This document shows, piece after piece, positions 31,670 to 41,924 of a stretch of 64,000 bases of DNA. The first letter of the stretch is position 1. Every line of letters starts with the position of its first letter. A program made the position numbers and the translations under genes. The DNA comes from Nodosilinea sp. FACHB-131. GTDB lineage: Bacteria; Cyanobacteriota; Cyanobacteriia; Phormidesmidales; Phormidesmidaceae. The notes under the pieces are model-generated. The model did no database searches. It was not told the origin of the DNA and saw only the letters and a program-made list of their open reading frames with translations. Where the stretch lies: NCBI RefSeq assembly GCF_014695395.1, contig NZ_JACJOF010000012.1, forward strand, positions 186,001-250,000, given 5' to 3'.

Positions 31670-31708
31670 AAAAGCTCAGCTCCTCAATGTTGAGGAGCTG
31701 GGCTTTTT
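31670..31708. terminator. Bidirectional terminator between the accessory region and recA
   Basis: An 18-bp stem with one mismatch (31670-31687 with 31690-31707). T-runs exist on both strands (GGCTTTTT on plus, GAGCTTTTACC on minus), so it can end recA and plus-strand transcription. Confidence 0.85.
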
Positions 31709-31737
31709 GAAGTTACTGCCTGAAGGTGACGCCGGGT

Positions 31738-32820
31738 TTACTCGTCTTCGTCCAGGTAAGTTTCGTCTTCGACCTCGATTTCCACATCTTCCATATCGGC
31801 TACCGCACCGCCGATTTCGAGCTTTTCTCTCACCTGAGCTTCGACCTTGGCGGCAAACTCAGCATCCTCTTGCAAGCGCTGAATCGTGTTCTCGCGCCCC
31901 TGGCCGATGTTGTCGCCTTCGTAGCTGTACCAGGCTCCTTTGCGAACGATCACGCCGTGCTGCTCCGCTAGGTCAACCAGGCAGCCCATGGTCGAAATAC
32001 CCTGGCCAAAGAGAATATCGAATTCACCAATCCGGAAGGGTGGAGCCACCTTGTTTTTGGCGACCTTGACTTTAGCCCGAATGCCGTATTCTTCGGTGCC
32101 CTTCTTCAGGGTTTGAATGCGGCGAATATCGAGGCGCACCGAGGCGTAGAACTTAAGCGCGTTGCCTCCGGTCGTGACTTCGGGATTGCCGTAGGAGATG
32201 CCGATCTTCTGCCGCAGCTGGTTCAGGAAGATGACTGTGCATTGCGACTTGCCAATGCTGCCGGTAATCTTCCGCAGGGCCTGGCTCATCAGTCGGGCCT
32301 GAAGGCCTACGTGGGCATCGCCCATTTCGCCTTCAATCTCGGCTCGGGGTACCAGAGCGGCTACGGAGTCAACCACTACAACATCAATAGCCGACGATCG
32401 CACCAGCTGATCTACCACCTCAAGCCCCATCTCACCCGTATCGGGTTGAGACACTAGCAGCTCTTCGACATTGACCCCAAGGGCGGCGGCATAGATCGGG
32501 TCAAGGGCATGCTCAGCGTCCACAAAGGCCGCGACGCCACCCATTTTTTGCACTTCGGCCAGCACGTGCAGGGCCACGGTGGTTTTACCCGAGCTCTCAG
32601 GGCCATAAATTTCAATGACGCGTCCCTTGGGCAGGCCACCACCCAAGGCTAGGTCGAGGGTTAGTGCGCCAGTGGGAATCGTTTCAACCTTCATGCGGGC
32701 AGCATCGCCTAGGCGCATGATGGAGCCTTTGCCAAAGTTGCGCTCAATCTGGCCCAGCACCATGGTGAGGGCTTTTTCCTTTTCGGTTTGCTCTTTGCTT
32801 CCGCCTTTCTTCGCCGCCAT
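31738..32820 (-). CDS. recA: Recombinase RecA
   Basis: 360 residues. RecA binds single-stranded DNA, drives homologous pairing and, in many bacteria, triggers LexA cleavage. Walker [10 protein letters not shown] (73-81), Walker [11 protein letters not shown], loop L2 region ([22 protein letters not shown]) and an acidic C terminus ([17 protein letters not shown]) are all present. Full length. I looked for the cyanobacterial LexA box (GTAC-N-GTWC type) in 32821-32990 and found only an imperfect candidate near 32887. Confidence 0.98.
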   Translation of the reverse strand: MAAKKGGSKEQTEKEKALTMVLGQIERNFGKGSIMRLGDAARMKVETIPTGALTLDLALGGGLPKGRVIEIYGPESSGKTTVALHVLAEVQKMGGVAAFVDAEHALDPIYAAALGVNVEELLVSQPDTGEMGLEVVDQLVRSSAIDVVVVDSVAALVPRAEIEGEMGDAHVGLQARLMSQALRKITGSIGKSQCTVIFLNQLRQKIGISYGNPEVTTGGNALKFYASVRLDIRRIQTLKKGTEEYGIRAKVKVAKNKVAPPFRIGEFDILFGQGISTMGCLVDLAEQHGVIVRKGAWYSYEGDNIGQGRENTIQRLQEDAEFAAKVEAQVREKLEIGGAVADMEDVEIEVEDETYLDEDE

Positions 32821-32993
32821 AGTCGCCTCAATGCTTTAGGACAAGACGCCTGAACCCCAGAACAGTTGTCTTCAGAAAATCAGTATAGTACAATTGACCT
32901 AAATCGTAATCGGTAGTTATCTAGTTCGTCTAGTTATTTCTGAACTCGGTCTTCCTGTAGTTAAACCTCCCAAATCTATGGAGGAGGTTAGTT

Positions 32994-33224
32994 ATGGCAC
33001 CTGAACAACTCAATACCTTAATTGCCCTGGCAGACTGGCTTGTGGCTGTGACCTATCGGCGTTCGACGGGCTTCTGCTGCTGGGTGATAACGCCTGAGCT
33101 ATCGAGCCTCACCGATGGCGAAACCTATGCCAGCAGCAGTGCTGCTCTGGCCGCTGGGCGCAGTCTAGTGCAATATTCCACCGGGCCGCAGATCGACTTT
33201 AGCCGCTGCCGCCTTTCGGAATAG
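32994..33224 (+). CDS. Small protein of unknown function
   Basis: 76 residues with a strong Shine-Dalgarno (GGAGGAGG, five bases before the ATG), which is why this frame is called rather than the two overlapping minus-strand frames. It contains LIALADWLVAVTYRRSTGFCCWVITPELSSLTDG, then a helix rich in Ala and Ser (TYASSSAALAAGRSLV). No family recognised. Confidence 0.7.
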   Translation: MAPEQLNTLIALADWLVAVTYRRSTGFCCWVITPELSSLTDGETYASSSAALAAGRSLVQYSTGPQIDFSRCRLSE

Positions 33225-33321
33225 CGATCGCCGGCATAGTCCATATCTAAGACCCCACGGCCTGATTCCAGTAGTTGGTAGAATTCGCCCAGCAGCCCTG
33301 TTAGAGCCATCGCTTGGGACA

Positions 33322-33735
33322 ATGGATAGGCCCAGTTTACGAGTCTTACCCATGCCCGGAACTCTCATTCGTCAAGTTATCTACGCCGCGCTGACCCTAA
33401 TCGGCTTCGTCTGGACGAACTACTACCTGGTGCAGTTCACCATCGCTACCAAGGGTGAGTTCACTGCCACCAACCTACTCAATTTTGACTTGTCCACCTT
33501 TATTGAGCAGGTTTGGGCTAACCCCGCCTCTAGCTTTATCGCCGTAGACCTCACCATTGCGCTGCTGCTGGTGATCACGTTTATTGTGTCGGAAGGGCGG
33601 CGGCTGAAAATCAGGCTCTGGGGCATTTATATCGCTTTGATGTTTGCGATCTCCTTTGCCTTTGGCTTTGCGCTATTTATGTTTGTGCGTGAGCGCAAGC
33701 TGGCTGCAACAGCGGTTTCTGACCCCACGGCTTGA
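33322..33735 (+). CDS. DUF2834-like small membrane protein
   Basis: 137 residues (125 if ATG 33352 is used). Three hydrophobic helices with the pattern LIGFVWTNYYLVQF, then FIEQVWANPASSFIAVDLTIALLLVITFIVSEGRRL and a third helix. The segment W/FANP-x-SSFI-AVDL and the SEGRRL turn are the marks I recall for DUF2834. Role unknown. Convergent with the SDR gene, six bases apart. Confidence 0.8.
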   Translation: MDRPSLRVLPMPGTLIRQVIYAALTLIGFVWTNYYLVQFTIATKGEFTATNLLNFDLSTFIEQVWANPASSFIAVDLTIALLLVITFIVSEGRRLKIRLWGIYIALMFAISFAFGFALFMFVRERKLAATAVSDPTA

Positions 33736-33741
33736 GGCTTG

Positions 33742-34611
<870 letters not shown>

Positions 34612-34770
34612 CTAACTATATAGACACGTTCACCATGATTCCATCTAAGCCAAACAGACTCCCACAGTCTATTCAGCTTGGAACCTGAAGGCGAATCTGC
34701 TGGTAGGCAGGTTTTGATGGGGCGATAGGCTTTGTTCTAGAGTTGATCGTCTGGATGGGCGATCGCCTGA

Positions 34771-35571
34771 CTACTGAGCTTTTTCTAAATAGTCGAGCCG
34801 TAGCTGGTGGTCGGGGCTGAGCAGGCGGCGATAGGCCAGCAGCACCACGCCAAAGATCCCCAGGGCAGCCCCAGCGGCAATCATAAATATAATCACAATT
34901 TGGTAGCGCACGGCGTCGATGGGGTTAGCCCCGGCCAAAATTTGGCCGGTCATCATGCCCGGCAGGCTGACCAAGCCCATCACCATCATCGAGTTGATGG
35001 TGGGGATCATGCCGACGCGAATGGCGTTGCGCACCTGAGGATGGGCAGCCTCCCAACGGGTAGCTCCCAGGGCCAGTAGGGTTTCGACCTGATCGCGCTG
35101 GGTGGTGAGCCCTTCCATAAAGCGGTCTAGCCCCAGGGAAATGCCGTTGAGGGTGTTGCCCAGCACCATGCCCAGCATCGGAATCAGGTACTGCGGGTCG
35201 TACCAGGGCTGCACCCGAATGATGCCGACCATGGCAAAGCCCGTCACCAGCGCGGAAGCTGCCAGCACCGACAGCAGGCTGTGCCAGTAGATGCCCGCAA
35301 AGCGGCGCTGGGTGCGGTTGACAGCCGAGACGCCTGCGATCGCCGTCATCACTAGCGCGATCGCCAGAATGATCAGGGCATTATCTTGGGTAAACAGCCA
35401 CTCCAGCACAAAGCCAATCAGCAACAGCTGCACCACCATGCGCAGGGCAGCGATCAGCAGTGATTGACCCAGCCCGAGCCGCAACACCGCCGACAGCCCT
35501 ACATTCACCACAATCAATAGAGCCGCTAGCGCCAGCTGCCCATAACTAATGGCAATGTAATCGGTTTCCAT
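34771..35571 (-). CDS. fetB: FetB-type ABC transporter permease (iron-export group)
   Basis: 266 residues from ATG 35571 (a longer frame to 35628 runs into a repeat and is rejected). About seven hydrophobic helices, with LRLGLGQSLLIAALRMVVQLLLIGFVL at the N terminus and the conserved MLGMVLGNTLNGISLGLDRF and LVSLPGMMTGQILAG segments of the UPF0014/FetB family. Pairs with the ATPase gene upstream. Substrate assignment to iron follows the E. coli family member and is not shown here. Confidence 0.85.
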   Translation of the reverse strand: METDYIAISYGQLALAALLIVVNVGLSAVLRLGLGQSLLIAALRMVVQLLLIGFVLEWLFTQDNALIILAIALVMTAIAGVSAVNRTQRRFAGIYWHSLLSVLAASALVTGFAMVGIIRVQPWYDPQYLIPMLGMVLGNTLNGISLGLDRFMEGLTTQRDQVETLLALGATRWEAAHPQVRNAIRVGMIPTINSMMVMGLVSLPGMMTGQILAGANPIDAVRYQIVIIFMIAAGAALGIFGVVLLAYRRLLSPDHQLRLDYLEKAQ

Positions 35572-35585
35572 AGGCCGGGGAGCGG

Positions 35586-35636
35586 GGTATAGGGTGCAAG
35601 GTATAGGGTTCAGGGCCGCACCTTGCACCCTATACC
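35586..35636. repeat. Perfect 17-bp inverted repeat between fetA and fetB
   Basis: GGTATAGGGTGCAAGGT (35586-35602) and its exact complement (35620-35636) with a 17-nt loop. Further partial copies (ACCTTGCACC) lie just downstream to 35650. It would form a hairpin in the fetAB transcript about 15 bases before the permease start. Confidence 0.9.
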
Positions 35637-35660
35637 TTGCACCTTACACCCTACAGCCGC

Positions 35661-36317
35661 TTACACAAATTCCCCCAGGTTGAGCTGGCGATCGGTAACC
35701 CGGCGAATTTGCTCGATGTCGTGGCTGGTGAGCAGGCAGGCGCGGCCGGGATACTGAAGCCAGTCGCGCAGTAAGGATTCAACCTGAGCTGTGGTCGCGG
35801 CATCGAGGGATGCTGTCGGTTCATCCAGCAAGAGCACCCGAGGACTGAGCTGTAAGGCCCGCAGCAGGGCCATAATTTGCGCTTCGCCGCCGGAGAGCCG
35901 AGCGCCCTGCAAGTTTAGAAAGTCTGGGCTACGTCCAAGCTTTTGCAGCCAGGTCTGAAGGATAGTTGGGTCAAAGCGGCGCTGGCGATAGATGTCGAGG
36001 TCAAACACCTGGGTAAGGTTGTCTTGTACGGTGCCATCGAGGGCGATCGCGCGCTGGGGCACTATCATCACCTGGCTGCGGTAGGTGGGGAGCCCCCACT
36101 CAGACGGAGTTTTGCCCTCAAACCTGACTTCCCCTTGTTGAATTGGGTCGAGCAGCGCCAGGTTGCGCATCAGCAATGTTTTGCCCGTGCCGGAAGGGGC
36201 CACCAGACCCACGCAATTGCCAGCCGTCAACTCGAAACTTACTCCGTGCCACAGCCATCGCTCCGACAGTTGGCGACTTAGATTTTCAACCGCCAACAGG
36301 GGTTGGTTTGGCTCCAT
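35661..36317 (-). CDS. fetA: FetA-type ABC transporter ATP-binding protein
   Basis: About 218 residues from ATG 36317 (MEPNQPLLAVENL; frame extends to 36347). Walker A APSGTGKT, signature LSGGEAQIMALLRAL, Walker B VLLLDEPTASLD and H-loop TSHD. The Q-loop (IVPQRA) and the short size fit FetA/YbbL. It is the upstream gene of the pair with FetB. Confidence 0.87.
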   Translation of the reverse strand: MEPNQPLLAVENLSRQLSERWLWHGVSFELTAGNCVGLVAPSGTGKTLLMRNLALLDPIQQGEVRFEGKTPSEWGLPTYRSQVMIVPQRAIALDGTVQDNLTQVFDLDIYRQRRFDPTILQTWLQKLGRSPDFLNLQGARLSGGEAQIMALLRALQLSPRVLLLDEPTASLDAATTAQVESLLRDWLQYPGRACLLTSHDIEQIRRVTDRQLNLGEFV

Positions 36318-36412
36318 CTTGGGCCTCGTGATCGACAACTTCTGCACTGAGGCTGTTTAGGGCAGCGGCCTCTCTACAATACACAGCTAAGGCTTAGGAA
36401 AAGGAGAGCACG

Positions 36413-37288
36413 ATGGAGCCAGCCCAAAACCAACGACAGCCGACCATCATCGGATTCTCGGCAGTGCTCATGTGGGCTACCCTGGCCCTGCTGACTGATC
36501 TGAGCGGCACGGTACCGCCCTTTCAGCTGACGGCGATGGCCTTTACGATCGCATTCTTCATTGGCCTAGCCGCCTGGCTGCGAGCGGGGGGCAATGTGCT
36601 GCGCCACCTGCGGCTGCCCTGGCCGGTTTGGGCCTTGGGTATCGTCGGGCTGTTTGGCTACCACTTCTTTTATTTCATGGCGCTGCGCCACGCCCCAGCG
36701 GTGGAGGCGAGCCTGATCGCCTACCTGTGGCCGCTGCTGATTGTGTTTTTTTCGGCGCTGCTGCCCGGTGAGCGGCTGCGGTGGTTTCACGGGGCGGGGG
36801 CGATCGCAGGCTTTCTCGGCGCGGGTCTGCTCGTCACCAAGGGTCAGGGGTTTAGCTTTGATGCCCAATACACCACCGGGTATCTGGCGGCCTTGGTCTG
36901 CGCCCTCACCTGGTCGGGCTACTCGATTCTCTCTCGATACTTTGGGGCAATTCCGACCAATGCCGTGGGGGGCTTTTGTGGGGCCACGGCCCTTCTGGCC
37001 TGGATCTGTCACGCTCTGTTTGAAACAACGGTAGTGCCGGTTGGGTGGGAGTGGGCGGCGATCCTCGCCCTGGGGCTGGGGCCGGTGGGGCTGGCGTTTT
37101 TTACCTGGGATTACGGGGTGAAGCGCGGCAACATTCGCGTACTCGGGGCGCTGTCCTACGCAGCTCCCTTGCTCTCGACGCTGCTGCTGATTGTCTTTGG
37201 CCGGGCAGAGGCCACAACGGTGGTGGGGTTGGCCTGTGCGCTGATTGTGGGCGGGGCCGTGTTGGCAACGCTTGATGGCAACGCTTGA
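36413..37288 (+). CDS. EamA/DMT-family exporter (YddG-like)
   Basis: 291 residues, AAGGAG seven bases before the ATG. Ten hydrophobic helices in two EamA halves, with FYFMALRHAPAVEASLIAYLWPLL and LTWSGYSILSRYFG in the places that define the aromatic amino-acid exporter subgroup (YddG). Substrate is inference. Single gene. Confidence 0.85.
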   Translation: MEPAQNQRQPTIIGFSAVLMWATLALLTDLSGTVPPFQLTAMAFTIAFFIGLAAWLRAGGNVLRHLRLPWPVWALGIVGLFGYHFFYFMALRHAPAVEASLIAYLWPLLIVFFSALLPGERLRWFHGAGAIAGFLGAGLLVTKGQGFSFDAQYTTGYLAALVCALTWSGYSILSRYFGAIPTNAVGGFCGATALLAWICHALFETTVVPVGWEWAAILALGLGPVGLAFFTWDYGVKRGNIRVLGALSYAAPLLSTLLLIVFGRAEATTVVGLACALIVGGAVLATLDGNA

Positions 37289-37521
37289 TTTCTTTAGGCC
37301 AAGGGTAGAGAAAGAGCTGGGCTAGTAGAATGGAACACTGCTATGGGCCACTAACCCTACTACTTTGTCTCCCCTAAAATGGCCCATGCTGGGATGGGAA
37401 AACCCCGGCTTATTGGGAGGCCGAGCAGCCAAAAAGCAAACACTGAACCCCAGGTTTTTTAATTTTAAGAGCGTTGTATTGATCGCCATAGGGGCTGCTC
37501 CTGGTGAATTGTTGCATCCCC

Positions 37522-39273
37522 TCACAAATTTGTCTGAAACAAGTCTTGCAGTAGCACCTGCACCTTTTCTGGAGTACCTTCATAGACGGCGCTTTCTCGG
37601 ATGGCCGCGATCGCCGCCAGTTCCCGGTGATTGACCTCGCCATAAGCGATGGGATACACGCGCACGCCGCTCTGCCGAATCACCTCCTTAACTTGGTTGA
37701 AGGTGAGGCCATCGGTGCGATCGCCGTCTGTCAACAACAGCAGACAAAACTGGCCGTCGGGGTCTGTTTTTTGCATTGCCATCAGCTCGGCTAGGGCCAC
37801 TGCCAATCCGTCGTATAGGGCTGTGGAGCCTTCGGGCTGGAGCTGATCAATGGCGGTAAACAGCCGCTTTTGCTCTAGCTCATTAAAGGGAGCCAAATGA
37901 ATGCGGCGGATGGGGCGATCGCTGAAGGTCACTAGACCAATTTGGTTGCCGGGGTTAATCTGCTGGCTAGCGAACCGCAGCGCCTCCTGCACGGCCTTAA
38001 GTCGATTGTTTTGCTCCATCGAGCCGCTGGTATCCACCACCAGCTCCATATAAACAGTGCGACCTCCGTCTTTGCGCTGCTTCCAAAACGCCTGCGCTGC
38101 CTTTAGCACCTCCCCGGAGGGCAGCGGCGGAAAGTTGCCCTGCTTGAGATAGTTGGTCTGTATGTGACCCTGCTGAATCGCCTGGTCTTGCATGGGGGCA
38201 GCGGTGGCAAAGGCGGCAAAAGCTTTTAGGGCCTCGCGTTCGGCAGGGCTTGTCCAGTCAAAGGCGACCAGGGGCGAGCTTTCAGGTACCCCAAAGGGAA
38301 TTTCCACCAGGTGAGCAAATTCCGGCTCCTTTTTTAAGTTCACAAAGCTCTGGCGCGACATAACAATTGCCTGAAAGGCGTCGGGGTCTTGCCGCCAAAT
38401 TTGCTTTAAATCGAGGTAGGTGGGGGTTGTCAGGGCAATCTGCTGCTGAAAGGCGGCAAACACTGAGTTCACCGCTGGATTATTTAAATCCTCTACCCGC
38501 AGCGGGGCACCGGTTTGGTCATGTCCCGCTGCTCGCCACAGCAGCGTATATAGAAAGTTGAGCGCCGGGGAGGCAATGTAAGGGTTGCAAAAGCCCACCT
38601 CAAACTCCCCCGCTAAGATGGCCGCAACTACGCGGTCGAAGGTTACCTCTCCCTTCTCAGACAGGGTTTCGTATACCTGGGGTTGGAGGGCAAAAATCGC
38701 CTGATTTGCGACTAACGCTGGTGCGATCGGGGTCACCGCTACCCCGTCGGCCTTGAGCAATTCTAGCCACAGCTCGTGGGCTGGGGTATAGCCTGCGGGC
38801 TTACCTTTCTTTGCGGCGATGATTTGTACCCCCAACCCCGATGGAATGTTGCGCACCCCCACCTGAATCACCTGCCCGGAGGAAAGCGTTTGCCGCCGCT
38901 GATTAAACGCCTCAGCCACATCCACCAGCCAGCGCTCATCGGCGCGATTGCCGTTGGCCTTCTCGGCGGAGCTGTAGATCTCGATGTAGACTACCTCGGT
39001 ATTGCCGGTTGGCTGCGCCCCGTGCAGAGGATAGGTGTTGGGGTCGGGCACCGCATCGGCCAAGGGCGGAATGACCGTGTTGTAGGCAGATGTATCTGAG
39101 ACGAGCTGAGACTCGACCTGAACTTTAGGCAAAAGTTTCTGGTGCAGGTAGCGATCGGCAGATTCAAAGGACTGGATTGACTTGCCAGGGGTGAGCGGCA
39201 GAGAGCTACAGGCCCATAGCCCACTCAGGCATAACCCCACTCCCAGCCATAATTTGAAGCGTTGTGGTTTCAT
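37522..39273 (-). CDS. Lipoprotein with solute-binding-like and VWA domains
   Basis: 583 residues. Lipobox LSGLWAC (Cys22). The middle (about 90-380) resembles an extracellular solute-binding fold (VYIEIYSSAEKANG, VDVAEAFNQRRQ, QVGVRNIPSGLG). The C-terminal VWA domain (about 400-583) has a complete MIDAS: DTSGSM, the Thr in STALYDG and an Asp in LLTDGDRTDG. The fusion suggests ligand capture coupled to metal-dependent protein contact at the outer face of the inner membrane. It overlaps the upstream coiled-coil gene by four bases. Function unknown. Confidence 0.8.
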   Translation of the reverse strand: MKPQRFKLWLGVGLCLSGLWACSSLPLTPGKSIQSFESADRYLHQKLLPKVQVESQLVSDTSAYNTVIPPLADAVPDPNTYPLHGAQPTGNTEVVYIEIYSSAEKANGNRADERWLVDVAEAFNQRRQTLSSGQVIQVGVRNIPSGLGVQIIAAKKGKPAGYTPAHELWLELLKADGVAVTPIAPALVANQAIFALQPQVYETLSEKGEVTFDRVVAAILAGEFEVGFCNPYIASPALNFLYTLLWRAAGHDQTGAPLRVEDLNNPAVNSVFAAFQQQIALTTPTYLDLKQIWRQDPDAFQAIVMSRQSFVNLKKEPEFAHLVEIPFGVPESSPLVAFDWTSPAEREALKAFAAFATAAPMQDQAIQQGHIQTNYLKQGNFPPLPSGEVLKAAQAFWKQRKDGGRTVYMELVVDTSGSMEQNNRLKAVQEALRFASQQINPGNQIGLVTFSDRPIRRIHLAPFNELEQKRLFTAIDQLQPEGSTALYDGLAVALAELMAMQKTDPDGQFCLLLLTDGDRTDGLTFNQVKEVIRQSGVRVYPIAYGEVNHRELAAIAAIRESAVYEGTPEKVQVLLQDLFQTNL

Positions 39274-39938
39274 TGCCCTCTCTCTCCTAAAATGCCGTTT
39301 TCGTTCTCTGCGATCAGGGTCTTTAGCCAGGTTGTAATTTCAGCCGACGACGTCGACGATGGCTGCTGCAAGGTATCCAAAATTATCTGGTCGCGCAGTT
39401 CTTGCAGTTGGGTGTGGGTTTGCTCAAGTCGCTTGTGGCTGCTATATAACTGCTGCTGAGCGAGCTGTTGATAGTGGTAGGTTTTTACTTCCCGAAGGGC
39501 CCTTAGAGCCTGGGCTAATTGTTTGACTAAATCCAATACGGTGTGTAGGGTTTCTAGCAAATCAGGGATAAAGGTTAATTCTTTTTGGGCAATTTGGGCC
39601 GCAACGGCTTGGATAGCTTCTGCTCGTTGTCGAGCCAACATCCAGAACGAGTGAGGAATATCTGAATATTGGTGTTCTACATGATTTAGGTGGCTTATAA
39701 AAACGTCTTTTTGCAAGAGATTAGCCGTATTAGACGTTGCCGAAAACGTTCGCCTATGCTGATTGAATTGTCGCTGCATGGTGGCGATCGCCGCCATACT
39801 AGTAATCAAAACGCTAGCAACCACAACCCAGCGCAATCCCAACCACAGCACCATCCCAAAACTGCCTAGGGCTAGAGCTACCAATAAAACCAGCGTATGG
39901 GGAAGATGATACCTATACTGTCGGGAATAGATAGCCAT
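39270..39938 (-). CDS. Membrane protein with coiled coil, partner of the VWA lipoprotein
   Basis: 222 residues from ATG 39938 (TTG at 39953 also in frame). Two close hydrophobic helices (LPHTLVLLVALALGSFGMVLWLGL and WVVVASVLITSMAAIA) are followed by about 150 residues of helical, Gln/Glu/Arg-rich sequence with heptad character (ALREVKTYHYQQLAQQQLYS, KRLEQTHTQLQELRDQI). Overlaps the VWA gene by four bases. Likely links the lipoprotein across the membrane; not recognised. Confidence 0.65.
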   Translation of the reverse strand: MAIYSRQYRYHLPHTLVLLVALALGSFGMVLWLGLRWVVVASVLITSMAAIATMQRQFNQHRRTFSATSNTANLLQKDVFISHLNHVEHQYSDIPHSFWMLARQRAEAIQAVAAQIAQKELTFIPDLLETLHTVLDLVKQLAQALRALREVKTYHYQQLAQQQLYSSHKRLEQTHTQLQELRDQIILDTLQQPSSTSSAEITTWLKTLIAENENGILGERGQ

Positions 39939-39953
39939 AGCGGGAAGTCCCAA

Positions 39954-40288
39954 ATAACGAATTTTGAGGCCTGCAAACGATCGGCTTGAAGCTAGAGCGT
40001 TGGGGTAGGTACGATAAGCATTAGTTGCTGAGCATCAAGAATTGGCGGCTCTTAGGCGATCGCCAAACCAATGGAAAAGCAGAGTATTAATGCCCAACAA
40101 CCGCCAAGAATTAGCGGCACAAAAGTATCCTTAAGTTTGCCAGGACACTGATGCCCAGGTTATTGGATTAGTGATTAGGTTGAAGGCAGAACGGACATCG
40201 GTTGCGATCAGCGGTTGCAGATAATTTTGGACTCAGCATCAACGGCTTTCTTCAATCTGCTGCACCGCAACTGTTAGACGGCTTTCAA
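39954..40288. other. Intergenic stretch
   Basis: 335 bases with one HIP1 site and no frame, repeat or hairpin that I can support. It presumably carries the promoter of the coiled-coil/VWA pair. Confidence 0.5.
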
Positions 40289-41317
40289 TCAACCACCACC
40301 ACCACCGCCGCCACCACCACCACCACCACCGCCACCGCCGCCACCGCCACCGCCACCGCCGCCACCGCCACCACCGCCGCCATCACTATAGAAAATAGTT
40401 TCTTCAAACTCGCGATGGTAAGAACACTCACGATTGTTGCAGTGTTGAATGACTCGCCTAGTGCCATTGAATTGAGATGTTGGATGAAACAAGACTTCAG
40501 ATCGAGTTTTGAGCGTAAACTTTCTACAACGTGGACAATGACCATCGGTAATCATCTTCACAAGGAAGATTGGAATTAGTAAGCCTATTAATACGGGGAA
40601 GGCATCTAAATAAAATTGAAATTCGTCAAGTTCATCAAACCCGATCTGCTGCCATTGCGGTTGAGGCAGATGCAAAATTGATGAAGGGAAGACAACCTGT
40701 ACTTCAAGCTCATCCCCAGGTTGCAATGTCTGGTTTGCAACGAATTCAAATGTTGTTCCATCAATCGTTCGGCTAGTAGCGGGAACCCCATAGGCACTGT
40801 AGCCGAGGACTTGACCTGACAGAACATTGGGTAAGCGAACAGTAACAGCGCTAGATAGGACAGGGGCTTCGCGATCGGCAAAAATGGCTTTCCAATAAAC
40901 CTGAGTTTTGTCACCGTTAACGTGTAGTCCGCCGACAACCCGATACTTAACCACAAACACATGGGATTCAGGTGAGTTCAGAGAATGCTGCCAGCGAATC
41001 CACAGTTGATTATTTTGAGTTCCTGTCGTTGCATTAACTTGCTGTCCATTTTCTGTGACTGTGACATCTGTAATGTTATCCACCATGTCCAACGGAACGT
41101 AGCGATAGCGTTCGTTTGTATAATTGGCTGTAAAAACATAATTCTGTATTTCTGTCACCCACATATCGCCATTAGGTTGAACATCCACTTCTACCTGAAT
41201 GAAATTCCAGTAGAATGGAACACTTGATGCACTAACATGAACAGTTAAAGTCAGAATAGCTACCAAAGTTGCAATAACTACAGCTGCAATTCGGCAAAGT
41301 TTTTGAGAATTAAACAT
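40289..41317 (-). CDS. DUF2207-like membrane protein with zinc ribbon and polyglycine tail
   Basis: 342 residues. Signal peptide, then a DUF2207-type extracellular beta domain (PNGDMWVTEIQNYVFTANYTNERYRYVPL, then IRWQHSLNSPESHVFVVKYRV). One transmembrane helix (AFPVLIGLLIPIFLVKMI) is followed by a zinc ribbon (CPRC ... CNNREC) and a tail of exactly 30 consecutive Gly. Gly-rich tails are known in DUF2207 proteins, usually mixed with Ser; this pure run is extreme. Single gene. Confidence 0.82.
   Translation of the reverse strand: MFNSQKLCRIAAVVIATLVAILTLTVHVSASSVPFYWNFIQVEVDVQPNGDMWVTEIQNYVFTANYTNERYRYVPLDMVDNITDVTVTENGQQVNATTGTQNNQLWIRWQHSLNSPESHVFVVKYRVVGGLHVNGDKTQVYWKAIFADREAPVLSSAVTVRLPNVLSGQVLGYSAYGVPATSRTIDGTTFEFVANQTLQPGDELEVQVVFPSSILHLPQPQWQQIGFDELDEFQFYLDAFPVLIGLLIPIFLVKMITDGHCPRCRKFTLKTRSEVLFHPTSQFNGTRRVIQHCNNRECSYHREFEETIFYSDGGGGGGGGGGGGGGGGGGGGGGGGGGGGGG
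40292..40381. repeat. ACC/GCC trinucleotide repeat (30 units) coding for polyglycine
   Basis: Ninety bases made only of ACC and GCC triplets, that is GGT and GGC on the coding strand. Confidence 0.95.
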
Positions 41318-41924
41318 AAAGTAACCCGCGTATTGAGTATCTGGCTAGCTCAACGAAAATACGTAAATTTGCTTGCATAGCTTTATCGGATGAGAGTTTA
41401 TCTTTATTAATCGGTTATCTATAAACCCTACCTCTGAGAAAAGCTGCTTTCAGTGGTCTATCTACTGAAGAAACTTAGCTAGGTATGAAATTTATTGTTT
41501 TACAAAAAGCTGGATGCCAACCAGTGACTTTGCAAGTTTTTCCCAGCCCGTAACCTCAGCCGTCTAACAACCGGTTCAAACAATTACGCCACGGGATGGG
41601 CGATCGCCCCTGTGGGTCAGCCAGTGGATTGCATAGTGAGCACCGTAGAACTAGCAACAGCAGGCAAAAGTTGATTACTGATGCGCGACTAATCAGATAG
41701 CAATGCCCCCCGAGGGCGATCGCATTTGATCAGGCCTTACCGAAGGTTTTGCCTATGGGAGCCGTGGAACTGATGAGGTAAATCCTACTTAAATAATGAA
41801 TAAAAGTAAAGTAAAGTTTGATTAAATCCTATAATAGGCCATAAGACTAAGCTTTTGTCAGGGTAATGCCTGAGCTTTGCTTGGGTTGACTAGAATAAAG
41901 GCGTCGTAGGTTAGGAATTTTGTG
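41318..41924. other. Long intergenic stretch before the NACHT gene
   Basis: 607 bases, AT-richer than average. HIP1-type sites near 41599 and 41717. TATAAT at 41830-41835 could be a -10 element for the NACHT gene about 95 bases downstream, but no good -35 is paired with it. No gene or RNA is recognised. Confidence 0.45.

Noticed and set aside
32880-32900. LexA box upstream of recA
   Set aside because: AGTACAATTGACC has only one good half of the cyanobacterial consensus; too weak to list as a site.
40202-40579. 125-codon plus-strand frame rich in Thr and Ala
   Set aside because: Antisense of the polyglycine tract of the DUF2207-like gene.
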